NCBI GenBank assembly: GCA_036971475.1
Contig: JBAIZL010000006.1
Location: 9,463,156-9,527,155 of the forward strand
DNA length: 64,000 nt
From: Prosapia bicincta
Lineage: Eukaryota > Arthropoda > Insecta > Hemiptera > Cercopidae
Reading direction: 5' to 3'
Numbering within the stretch: the first letter of the stretch is position 1; each line of letters starts with the position of its first letter. A program made the translations under genes and the position numbers. The notes beneath the pieces were generated by a model that saw only the letters and a list, made by a program, of their open reading frames with translations, was not told the origin of the DNA and made no database searches. Positions 1 through 10,352 of this stretch are shown one piece after another.

Positions 1-1080
1 TGTATCTTATCTGTAAATAAATATTATTAATTTTGTGGCGTTTTTATTACTATATACACTATTTTTTTTTTCTAAGAACACTTGAGGGATTACACACTAT
101 ATCGAACTTTTTTGTCTTTTTTCAAGCGAATATTTTTAAGTCCTATGCATCACTGGAGCAGGTTTACACTATTATTTTAAAAGGCGGTAATTTATCGTTC
201 AGTTGCCAGTCTATCAGTCAGAGAAGGAGGGGGTTTGTTAGCTCTCGAGGTTTTTGCAGCATCTACTTTTTGCAACACTTACTTTTCTCTCAAAGTCCAA
301 AGGGCTGGGTTATGCCCTAGCATCACGTCCCTAGTCTCAGAGTCCGACCCTTAGCTAAGGCCACCAGGGAAGGGCTATTTGTTCGATTGCACCACCTGGA
401 CTGAACCAACCAGATGGTTTGGAAGGTTCTACTGGTCCCTAGTAGTACTGGAAAAGCGGTTCCTGGTTGGAGTTCGTCTCGTCCCAGTGACCACCCTAGG
501 TCTTACTCTTGCATACTGATACTACGGGTCTTGCCGCCAAACCCCACGTCGCAGACCTGACGCTAGTCACCCCGAACGGGAGTCACGAGATGCTGTTTGA
601 ATTCGTGGAGGTAGAGGTTTCACATGTTAGACTGGAGATAATCCCAACATGAAGGATCTATCTCTGTGTGCTTTGGCAAGGAGGCTGAGTTGGAAGCCAG
701 GTACCACCTGTTCTCGCATGTAACTCTGACTGCAGGTAGGATACTGGTTTTGGACTATCGGTGTTACACAGGTAAGAAGGAGAACTTTTCCATTTGGTGG
801 AGGCTCTGTCTGTTGAAGATAAAAAACTGTTGTCTATTATCTAAAAGACTGTTCGTTTTCACATGGATTTATAAATTGAAGATGTTTTCTTGTAGTTTTA
901 TTGGAAACTATTACCGCCAGTATGATTATAAATGTCATCGATTAATAGGAAATAATTGTTAATATAGACAAGGATGAGGTAGGGATATAAAACCCTTTAG
1001 TGAGGGGGATCACGGCACCACGAGTGCAGGGGGCCTGTTTAAAGAAAACATGCACTAAACCCGGGTGAGTAAAGGAGTCA
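1..1080. other. Unassigned flank with a GC-richer block
   Basis: No gene could be supported. The first 300 bases are AT-rich. Roughly 300-780 is clearly more GC-rich than most of the window, and 960-1080 also contains G-rich runs. Short open frames here (for example 33-320 and 666-962) show no domain I recognise. It could be the end of a degraded retroelement or an exonic remnant, but no terminal repeat or motif was found. Confidence 0.4.
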
Positions 1081-1099
1081 ACCAGCTATCCGTGATCTA

Positions 1100-1950
1100 T
1101 CCCTGAAGCACTAATGTTTTGATTTTTGTATGTAGGGGGCGTGGCGTAAAAACACGTGATTCCTGGTAGCATTCTCAACTTTTACAGACCCTAGTTACAA
1201 TTTCGTAGTTAGGGGTGTGGCCTAAAGGCACGTGATTTCTATTAGATTCCTCTCTTTTCACAGACTCGAGCACTGATGGTTAGGTTTTCGTAGATTGGGG
1301 GCGTGGCCTAAACGCACGTGATTTTCAGTAGCTTCCTCTATTTTCACAGACACGAGCACTGATTTTTTTATTTTCGTAGGTAGGGGCGTGGCCTAAGGGC
1401 ACGTGATTCCTAGTAGCTTTTTCAAGTTTCACAGACCCGAGCACTGATGTTTAGAATTTCGTAGGTAAAGGGCTTGACCTAAAGGCACATAAATCCCAGT
1501 AGCTTCCTCACGTTTCACAGACCCCAGCACTGATAGTTACAATTTCGTAGGTAGAGATGCTTAAAGGCACGACATTTCCAGTAGCCTCCTCTATTCTCAC
1601 AGACCCGAACATTGATGTTTAGATTTTCATAGGTAGGGGCGTGGCCTAAAGGCACGTGATTCCTAGTAGCTTTTTCAAGTTTCACAGACCGAGCACTGAT
1701 TTTTTTAATTTTCGTAGGTAGGGGGCGTGGCCTAAAGGCACGTAATTCCCAGTAGCTTCCTCAAGTTTCACAGACCCGAGCACTGATTTTTTTATATTTT
1801 TGTAGGTAGGGGGCGTGGCTTAAAGGCACGTAAATCTCAGTAGCTTCCTCACGCTTCACAGACCCTAGCACTAATGTTTTGATTTTTGTCGGTAGGCGGC
1901 GTGGCCTAAAAATAGGTGATTCCCAGTAACTTCCTCTAGTTGCACATGAC
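1100..1950. repeat. Tandem array, ~86 bp unit, ~10 copies
   Basis: About ten diverged copies of a unit of roughly 86 bp. Each has a GTAGCTTCCTC-like start, a TTTCACAGACCCGAGCACTG block, a TTCGTAGGTAGGGG block and a GGCGTGGCCTAAAGGCACGTG block. The last holds a CACGTG palindrome in at least five copies (near 1154, 1229, 1316, 1400, 1654); others are mutated to CACGTAA or CACATAA. Copies differ by point changes and small indels, so the array is not freshly homogenised. No coding potential is evident. Confidence 0.85.
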
Positions 1951-1959
1951 ATTAAACCC

Positions 1960-3120
1960 TGTATTTTACATGACATTATAAATAACATATTGTTTCTGTG
2001 TTAAAACCAACTAGGCCTCCTTAATCTCCTATATGGCTGTTTTTTTAAATATTCACTGGAAAGGGCAAGACTATTATAGGTGAATAAGCAAATATTTACG
2101 AGACGCTCTCTCACTGTAGACTTTAGATTTTTTTTCTCATCAAAACCTCATTATTAGTTAGAAAAGTTACAGAATAAATTAATAGCCATTAAATGAAAAA
2201 AAAATCGGAATTAACAACAAAAAAAAGACATTTTGGTTCTGCACACTTGGCGCTATTACTTGTGTTAAAAATTCGGGCACCAATGCCCCAGGGTTAAAAC
2301 TTACTAAGATCGGGTACTATTTACATAAAGCCCGAGAACTTATAGTTTAAAATGTTTTTGCAATAAAATTACTAATAAAACTGACAAGGTAAAATCTTTA
2401 ATGAATAACTGGCTATATCATCGCAGTCACCAATATGAAAATGTGACGTCAACTCACAGCCAGTGTTTGTACAATCTGTGATGACTACTTAAATGTAGAA
2501 GCTTACAGTTAAGTCAATTAAGTACTGTACGTTGTTTCAGACACTTGTCACCAACCTGATAAAAGCATTAAACCAGTGACCGAAAGACGTTGTTGAAGTG
2601 TTGCCAACATCTTGTAACGAAATTACTCTACCCAGGCGAACATTAAGCGATGTTTAGACACCATTTCAGTTTAATGATTATAAGTTTTCTTGGTTAATGT
2701 GTGGCTTCTTAGGACGCAACTAAGTCTGGTTGGCCCATGGTGACGTCATGTGTTTAATACGTATTTTCTGCAAACACAAAATTATAAAAAATTAATGTGA
2801 AAAATGTTAATTAAATTTTTAATCCTACATTTTTTATCCTAGTTAACTTGTTTAATTTCATACTGATTTAAAGCAGTAAGCACTCTATGATATCGTAAGC
2901 TGTAAAGATATTTCAGAAGTTTCAATGATATGCAATTTCTTCTCGAAAAACAATATTGGATGAACAAACATTTTGTTCAGTAAAGGATGTTATTGAACTT
3001 CTAAAAGGAATGGCTGAAGGTTCACAGAAGGATTATTTTCAAATCATAAAATCCTTGTAATTGAGTTGACAGAAATCGGATTTTTGAATCCTAAAGAAAA
3101 TAGGTTTTATAAGAAAAAAA
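1960..3120. other. AT-rich stretch without recognised features
   Basis: Low-complexity AT-rich DNA with no ORF, RNA gene or terminal repeat that I can support. It leads into a dispersed repeat that starts near 3120. Confidence 0.5.
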
Positions 3121-3570
3121 TTAAGTCAATTTCTACTCCCGTAAAGAAAAAAAAAGTTATATTTTAGTTAATTTTTATTAAATAATTACAAATATTATAA
3201 AATATATATCATAACCTATGCGTTAAAACAACAGTTCTACCACATAACCTATAACATGAAACCAGCTGTTTTATGAAATCATATGTTTTCACTTATTTTA
3301 AGCCATAAGAGACAAAATAACTATATTGCATATATATTGCCCTTATTGTAAAAGGTTTTCTCCCGTATAAAACTAAAATTAATTCATTAAATTGAAATAA
3401 CGAATTCAACTTCGAAAAAACTATTAACATTAAGTGTTATCCACTACAAATTTTAAAAAATTTATTTCAACTTGAGCGGATGAATAAAAAGTATTTTATT
3501 AACGATTAAAAATTTGAACAAGATATATTTATGGAGACTGTAAAGTAATAAAAGGAATTGAAAACTTGTA
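3121..3570 (+). repeat. Dispersed SINE-like repeat, short form
   Basis: Copy of a family seen about ten times in this window. The 5' block reads like AAGTCAATTTCTACTC, then a TTTTATTTTAGTTACTTTTT block, a central segment around an imperfect AACAGCTGTTCTACCACATA motif, and a 3' block with TTAACATCAAGTGTCATCCA, GTGGATGAATAAAAAGTATT and GGAATTGAAAA. This copy lacks the tRNA-like segment of the long forms at 40525, 52200 and 53150. No protein is encoded. Confidence 0.75.
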
Positions 3571-4095
3571 ATTTAAAAACGCTTTTAATATGCTTGGGAA
3601 TGTTTAAGTTATGTTGAAAGCTATTGGAAGTCTATATTGGGCAAGACACAGATATGACGGAAATTTAGAAATGAACCGGAAGGAATATTCAATAAACCTA
3701 TTCAACGTTAATTTTGTGCAGGTAGAAGATAGGTCGCTTGGGGAAAACGAAGGGTTATTCCAATTTGAAGGTTTGACGTCGACGTTCTAGTCTGAAAGTT
3801 TGATATTAAATAGCGACATTATAAAAATCAGGAATGAGTAAGAGTATTGATAATATGCATTGAAGATAAATAAGACGTCATCACTGCCAGAGTAAGACTG
3901 GAAAGTCAAGTTTATAGATAGAATCGGTCTAACAATAGTAAGGCAGACATAGGAGACATAACGATCGGGTAATGTGTCTATGGAAAATTTTGGTTAAAAA
4001 GAGTAAGGTCGGTACCAAAAGAACATCCACTCTCTGTCACAGTCAAAGAATGGTTATCGTTGACAGTTATATTATTTAATAAAATCACAGTTACA

Positions 4096-4096
<1 letters not shown>
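3570..4096. other. Unassigned spacer
   Basis: AT-rich sequence between a dispersed repeat and an AT microsatellite. No gene or repeat was recognised. Confidence 0.4.

Positions 4097-4149
<53 letters not shown>
4097..4149. repeat. (AT)n microsatellite
   Basis: Uninterrupted TA dinucleotides, about 26 units. Short open frames across it on both strands (Tyr-Ile runs) are artefacts of the repeat. Confidence 0.95.
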
Positions 4150-4309
4150 TCCATAGTACAACCACAGTTTGTAGTGTGTAGCAGTATAATATCTGCTATC
4201 ACCGTTAACAATTTTCAGTATTTGGCTGATATTAATAAAAAATGTTTTACAAGTTGTTTTCTGAATCATATCTAACTGTTGATTTGTTGATGTTTGTGTA
4301 TTAGATATA

Positions 4310-5125
4310 GCGTAAGGTTTGTAAAAGCTTAAGGTTAGTCATCGCTTAAGGTTAGTCATTTCTTGAGATTAGTTATAACTTGAGGTTAGTCATCACTTAA
4401 GGTTGTTCATGTCTTAGGGTTGGTCGTCTCTTGAGGTTGTTCATCTCTTAAAATAGGTGATCTCTTATTGTTGGTCACATCTTATGGTTAGTCATCATCT
4501 AAGGTGGGTAATCTCTTAAGGTTTAGTTATAACTTGAGGTTAGTCATCGCCTAAGGCTGTTCATCTCTTAAGGTTAGTCATCGCTTAAGGTTAGTCATCT
4601 CTTAAGGTTGGTCGTCTCTTAAGGTTAGTCATTGCTTGAGGTTAGTTATAGATTAAGGTTAGTACTCGCTCAAGATTAGTCATTGCTTAAAGCTAGTCAT
4701 CGCTTACGTTTAGGCATAGCTTAAGGTTAGTCATTGCTTGATGTTAGTTATAGATTAAAGTTAGTACTCGCTCAAGATTAGTCATTGCTTAAAGTTAGTC
4801 ATCGCTTACGTTTAGGCATAGCTTAAGGTTAGTCATTGCTTGATGTTAGTTATAGATTAAAGTTAGTACTCGCTCAAGATTAGTCATTGCTTAAAGTTAG
4901 TCATCGCTTACGTTTAGGCATAGCTTAAGGTTAGTCATTGCTTGATGTTAGTTATAGATTAAAGTTAGTACTCGCTCAAGATTAGTCATTGCTTAAAGTT
5001 AGTCATCATCTAAGGTGGGTAATCTCTTAAGATTTAGTTATAACTTGAGGTTAGTCATCGTCTAAGGCTGTTCATCTCTTAAGGTTAGTCATCGCTTACG
5101 TTTAGGCGTAGCTTAAGAAATATAG
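4310..5125. repeat. 17 bp tandem array with 102 bp higher-order unit
   Basis: The basic unit is 17 bp, like CTTAAGGTTAGTCATCG, with heavy variation. Between about 4736 and 5010 six variant monomers form a 102 bp higher-order unit: the same monomer (GCTTGATGTTAG) recurs at 4736, 4838 and 4940, exactly 102 bp apart. The flanks are monomeric and more diverged, the classic layout of a small satellite whose centre was amplified recently. No coding function. Confidence 0.9.
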
Positions 5126-5341
5126 TAATTTGGGTGGTAAAACCGTACTAAACTTATTAATGACAATGTCTTTACTAATTTATTTAATTTAACAAAAACA
5201 TATTTGTGCTTTTATCTACAAAACCATAGTATCAAGCGGTGCAAGATTTGCTCTATCTTTGCTATAATAACACTCTCTATCGCTTATTTCGTTCGTGTGT
5301 TTACTACGATACGTGTTTAGTATTAGTAGTGTAAAAGGTTT

Positions 5342-6166
5342 CCCGAACGACCAAACTCCAAAGTGGCAAATGCCAATCTTCCAGTACAAAACACAACTTT
5401 CCCGAACGACCAAACTCCAAAGTGGCTAATACCAATCTTCCAGTACAAAACACAACTTTCCCGAACGACCAAACTCCAAAGTGGCAAATGCCAATCTTCC
5501 AGTACAAAACACAACTTTCCCGAACGACCAAACTCCAAAGTGGCAAATGCCAATCTTCCAGTACAAAACACAACTTTCCCGAACGACCAAACTCCAAAGT
5601 GGGAAACGCCAATCTTCCAGTACAAAACACAACTTTCCCGAACGACCAAACTCCAAAGTGGGAAACGCCAATCTTCCAGTACAAAACACAACTTTCCCGA
5701 ACGACCAAACTCCAAAGTGGCAAATGCCAATCCTCCAGTACAATACACAACTTTCCCGAACGACCAAACTCCAAAGTGGCAAATGCCAATCTTCCAGTAC
5801 AAAACACAACTTTCCCGAACGACCAAACTCCAAAGTGGCAAATGCCAATCTTCCAGTACAAAACACAACTTTCGCAAACGACCAAACTCCAAAGTGGCAA
5901 ATGCCAATCTTCCAGTACAAAACACAACTTTCGCAAACGACCAAACTCCAAAGTGGCAAATGCCAATCCTCCAGTACAAAACACAACTTTCCCGAACGAC
6001 CAAACTCCAAAGGGGCAAATGCCAATCTTCCAGTACAAAACACAACTTTCCCGAACGACCAAACTCCAAAGTGGCAAATGCCAATCTTCCAGTACAAAAC
6101 ACAACTTTCCCGAACGACCAAACTCCAAAGTGGCAAATGTTAATCTTCCAGTACAAAACACAAACT
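5342..6166. repeat. Minisatellite, 59 bp unit, 14 copies
   Basis: Fourteen head-to-tail copies starting CCCGAACGACCAAACTCCAA, with an exact period of 59 bp (5342, 5401 ... 6109). Copies differ at very few sites, so the array is young or homogenised. Because 59 is not a multiple of three and the unit lacks stops in most frames, frames of more than 200 codons run through it on both strands. They are artefacts: no start context, splice signal or known domain supports a protein. Confidence 0.97.
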
Positions 6167-6169
6167 GAA

Positions 6170-7425
6170 TGAATATGTAAAACGGGAGGTTTATCTTCTA
6201 GAACCCTTTAATGCCCCTTTTCGTGGTGAATTTGAATATTTAAATCATTATTGTCTATCTGTCAACTGTTCGTCTCTGACTCTCTTACTTTTATTACGCT
6301 ATTTTGAAAACATTTTGTAACAGCATTTCTATTTATAAAAATTGTCTCGAATAAACGAGCAAATAGCATGGAAATATTCTGAAGAGACATTCTATGGAAA
6401 GATCTGTTTGATATTTTCAGTGGTTTCACTTTGCTGCACGTATCTTCCGAATTCTTCGTTTTCCACTCACACGTCAGAAGACATCGTTACACGTTTTTCC
6501 CATCGCGTTATCCATCACAGGTCGATGACATAAAATCGTTAAAAATACAATAAATCAAATACTTTTGACAGCATTGTTGTCCACACCGTAGAAACAAACT
6601 TAAGTGGTGAGGGAGGGTGTGTAACATAAGGGATGGCATTGATAATGTGAGAGATATATCTTAACCTTATAAAACTATATAAATACACCCCAGACCTTCC
6701 ACTCGTACACGTTTTAAATCATTTTTTATAAATATTTTTAATAATTAAACATTATCATAGCCATGACCTATGCCATACAATGTGATGCAGACAGGGCCGA
6801 AATACGCAATAGATTTCGGAAAGATCTTAAGAAATATTTTTCTTAAATAAACGTTTTTGAAAAATTCCAACTTACAGAGTCTGTAAAAATTTTAAAAAGT
6901 AGGTAGTACACTCGGGGGAGTCCGACAGAAACAATAACTTTGTAGCCACGTCAACATGCATTTTAAATTGATAAAAACTAATCTTTCAAATTGAGAAATT
7001 ACATTAACATTTGTTATAATGTAAGACATAACAATTCAGTATTTTTACAGACAGGAACTACTTGATCATTAGTTACTGCTATTGGTTGTAAGCAAAGAAA
7101 CCTAATTTTAACTAGTGTTTATATGAAAAAGTTGTTTTATATTAATGCAGCCTAAATTTGACTATCCCTACAGCGAAAATATAAATACAGAGTTTTGATA
7201 TCTATGAATCTTTTAAACTTTTAGGATTACAGACAGGTTTCTGTATGTCTCTGCATATACAATACAATTTCCTGATTGGCTGCCCGTCGTACAGTCGAAA
7301 CCATTACAGGAAGTAGTTTCTTTATTCGAAATTTTGAGACAGTTTGTATTATAGAGAGACGTATTAGGAAAGGATTTTGCAGACAGTTTTGATAAATAAG
7401 AAATATAATAAGTAAGAAAGTAATA
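6170..7425. other. Unassigned intergenic sequence
   Basis: AT-rich with no supported gene. A 63-codon open frame at 6342-6533 has no recognisable domain and no supporting signal. Confidence 0.45.
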
Positions 7426-7742
7426 TAAAAAAAATTTTAGTCAAATCCTACTTATGTCAACAGATAATTTTATTTTAACTACTCATTATTAAATAAATAC
7501 AGTTAATATAAATACGTATATACATATGGCAGGACCCCTATGTTACGTAAGTAGCAAAATAGAAACCGAATTAATTATTTTTTTAAAATTAAATAATTAA
7601 ATGAATTAGTATTTGAAAAACTGTATTAACATCTAGTGTTATCTATTAAAAGTTTTAAAAAATGTGTTTGAACTGTTGATAGATAAAAAGTATTTTATAA
7701 ACGATTGAAAATTAGGGCAAACTCTCTCTCTCTCTCTCTCTC

Positions 7743-7788
<46 letters not shown>

Positions 7789-8380
7789 GAAAGAGAGAGT
7801 GAAGATGTATTTTAACTTGAGTGGATGGATAGAAAGTATTTTATCACTGACTGAAAATTCGAAAAAGCTATATAAGTATATTTAACGAGAGTGTGGACTA
7901 ATAGTAGGAATTGAGAAAAATTGACAAAGAAAACTTTTGCGTTTTCATTGCATTCAACATCAAGATGTAGAAAGTAAATACGCCTCGTATGAGGGTGAAA
8001 AGTTAAAAAATACGTCGGAAAGAATGCAGTCTGGATACAAAAATGTTTAATTTTAATTCTAATCGAAAATCTAGGAATGCGCGATCAGAACACTTGAACG
8101 CATCACCGAGGTCGCTCTGGAAATACACAAACAGTTTCTGCAAAGAGATATCATTATTTCTCCCAAAAACGCAAAACTTGAAACATAAATCTCGCTGTGA
8201 TTTGGTAAGACGTATGATAAAGCATAATCACTCATTAAATGCTTAAGTAAATTGACCAAGTATTTTAACAACAGATAATATATTCTACTTGAAAATGTTT
8301 AGGTAAATGTAATGAGTGATTTATCATATGACCCATGGGTACAATTTTGAATAGTATAAAATGATTGACAAGTAATATAA
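7425..8380 (+). repeat. ~0.95 kb dispersed repeat, copy 1
   Basis: Begins with the SINE-like family 5' block (near 7430) and carries its 3' block (7610-7925), interrupted by a CT/AG tract. Unlike most copies it continues to about 8380 through a further segment ending AACAGATAATATATTCTACT and GGGTACAATTTTGAATAGTA. The same extension follows the next copy, ending near 9320, so the two neighbours are diverged direct duplicates of one unit. No ORF worth calling. Confidence 0.6.
7722..7799. repeat. (CT)n(AG)n simple-sequence palindrome
   Basis: A CT run (7722-7743) meets an AG run (7744-7799) at a CTCTAGAG centre, making a perfect simple-sequence inverted repeat able to form a hairpin. It lies inside a dispersed-repeat copy. 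Confidence 0.9.
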
Positions 8381-8795
8381 ACAAAACGTTTTTAAAGTGA
8401 GTTCCTACTTGGGTCAAAAAAGAAAAACTTAATTTGAGTTACTTTTTATTATATAATTTCAATTAATATAAATAAAATAAGATAACCCAAACAGCTGATC
8501 TACCACTTAACTTATAACATAAAATCAGCTGTTTTATGAAATCATATGTTAGCACTTATTTTAAGCCAAATGGGACCAAATAAATATATTGCATACCTTG
8601 CCCCTTTTGTGAAAAGATTTTCTCCTATATAAAAGTAAAATTATTTCATTATTATATTTAATTAATGAATTAACGTTTGATTAAACTGTATTAACATCAA
8701 GTGTCATCCACTACAAGTTTGAAAGAATGTATTTGAACTAGAGCGAATGAATAAAAAGTATTTTACTAACGATTAAAAATGTGAACAATATATAT

Positions 8796-8835
<40 letters not shown>

Positions 8836-9330
8836 TAATTAATAGGAGGAATTAAAAAAACAATTACAATAAACTTACCAAAGTAGTGAGAGTAAATAAA
8901 AAATTGAAAAGTCAGCAGTAATAATTGTTGACAGTAGCAATGTATTAAAAACAATAAAATATTTAGAGGTAGATACAAAAACACGCAAAACGACTAAATT
9001 TCTGCAAACGAAACATAACAAGAATAAAAATATACATATAAACAAGAAATTATAAACCGAATGAAATACAAAATACTAAAAACTATACGAAAAAAGAAAA
9101 TTCGAAAAAATAAAACAAGTATCGTGATTTGACAAAAGTTATGATGCAACACAATGATAACATACAACACAAGTAATTTCACCAAATATCCGAACAACAG
9201 ATATCATATTCTAATTGAACATTTGTAGGGTTGAAGCCGTGATGGAGAAGTTACAATTTTTTTTTTAATAATTAATATGATGCGTGGGTACAGATTTGAA
9301 TACTGTAAAAAGTTTTAAAAATGTTTATGC
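8380..9330 (+). repeat. ~0.95 kb dispersed repeat, copy 2
   Basis: Second copy, directly adjacent to copy 1. The SINE-like part runs from about 8385 to 8865, with its GATATATAT stretch expanded into an (AT)n run at 8799-8831. The extension runs to about 9320 and ends with the same ACAACAGATATCATATTCTA and GGGTACAGATTTGAATACTG blocks as copy 1. Divergence between the copies is substantial. Confidence 0.6.
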
Positions 9331-9560
9331 TTATCTAAATTAATATGAAAAATTTGGTAAGGTAAATGAATCAATTTTTATTAATTGTAATATAACGAAT
9401 CATAAATTTATGATTTATTTACCTTGCTCTTCGGAGCATAGACTTTATTCTTTGCTTGAAATACAATGTCAAGAGCACAGTGGTACACCTACAGTATATT
9501 ACAAGAAAGTTATTGGCAGGAGCCCCAATACTATGAAAAATAAACAAAAATAACTAATAA

Positions 9561-9563
<3 letters not shown>

Positions 9564-9613
<50 letters not shown>
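9564..9613. repeat. Poly(T) tract
   Basis: About 50 consecutive T residues abutting the left arm of the next palindrome. It could be the poly(A) tail of a minus-strand retroposed copy, but nothing diagnostic is attached. Confidence 0.9.
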
Positions 9614-9617
<4 letters not shown>

Positions 9618-9825
9618 AATAAAACCTCTAAACCACAAGTAACATTTATTTAAACCTTATGTACATTTCGATTGCCCAGCAATCATCTTCAGAGGTATTT
9701 AAAAAATACAGAGTTGTATTTTTAACTCTGTATTTTTTAAATACCTCTGAAGATGATTGCTGGGCAATCGAAATGTACATAAGGTTTAAATAAATGTTAC
9801 TTGTGGTTTAGAGGTTTTATTTATT
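9614..9825. repeat. Perfect palindrome, 102 bp arms (foldback family A)
   Basis: Left arm 9614-9715 and right arm 9724-9825 are exact reverse complements around an 8-base spacer. Each arm contains GAAGATGATT, a short loop, then AATCGAAATGTACATAAGG. There is no ORF. The right arm continues into a segment like CATTACGCCACAGTTGC that is itself part of a small inverted repeat (about 9838-9897). The perfect match implies a very young element or ongoing arm conversion. Confidence 0.95.
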
Positions 9826-9837
9826 TAAAAATAAACA

Positions 9838-9897
9838 TTACGCCACAGTTGCTTCATACAGTTAACTAATAACAACTTGATGCAACTATGGCGTAAA
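9838..9897. repeat. Small inverted repeat between palindromes
   Basis: TTACGCCACAGTTGC on the left pairs imperfectly with GCAACTATGGCGTAA on the right. The sequence also occurs at the edge of the related foldback near 34560, so it is a family terminus, not chance. Confidence 0.7.
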
Positions 9898-9900
9898 TGT

Positions 9901-10139
9901 TTATATTAAATAAAAACAACCTCTTACCACAAATTACACAATTTGTATTTTAACCTAATGTACATTTCGATTACAAAGTAATCATCTTCAGAGGTATTTT
10001 ACAAATGAATATCATTTGTACATTTTTATAATCATTTGTAAAATACCTCTGAAGATGATTACTTTGTAATCGAAATGTACATTAGGTTAAAATAAAAATT
10101 GTTGAATTTGTGGTAAGAGGTTGTTTTTATTTAATATAA
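9901..10139. repeat. Palindrome (foldback family A/B)
   Basis: Arms of about 110 bp are near-perfect reverse complements. Outer ends read TTATATTAAATAAAAACAAC and its complement. The arms carry GAAGATGATTACTTTGTAAT followed by CGAAATGTACATTAGG, the motif of the neighbouring palindrome with a different stem. A related copy lies at 34570-34790. Confidence 0.92.
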
Positions 10140-10352
10140 AAATAACTAATATTACAAGTTATTTAAGAATAAACCCTTATGTACATTTTGATGACCTTGT
10201 AATCATCAAAGATGCAATAATTTACAAACTAGACTGACCTATTGTGCTCTAGATTTTAATTTTGTAGTATGACTTTCTGATGATGACGACATGGTCATCG
10301 AAATGTACATAAGGGTTTATTCTTAAATAACTTGTAATATTAGTTATTTTTA
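10139..10352. repeat. Palindrome (foldback family C)
   Basis: Outer arms (AATAACTAATATTACAAG and its complement) match over about 60 bp; the centre (10205-10260) is unpaired. The right arm carries CTGATGATGACGACATGGTC followed by ATCGAAATGTACATAAGG. It abuts the preceding palindrome with almost no spacer. Confidence 0.88.

Noticed and set aside
1100..6166. CRISPR array
   Set aside because: Units are direct tandem repeats without unique spacers and the sequence is clearly eukaryotic.
5304..6172. Several 220-285 codon frames on both strands
   Set aside because: All run through the 59 bp minisatellite and exist in multiple frames at once; no domain, start or splice support.
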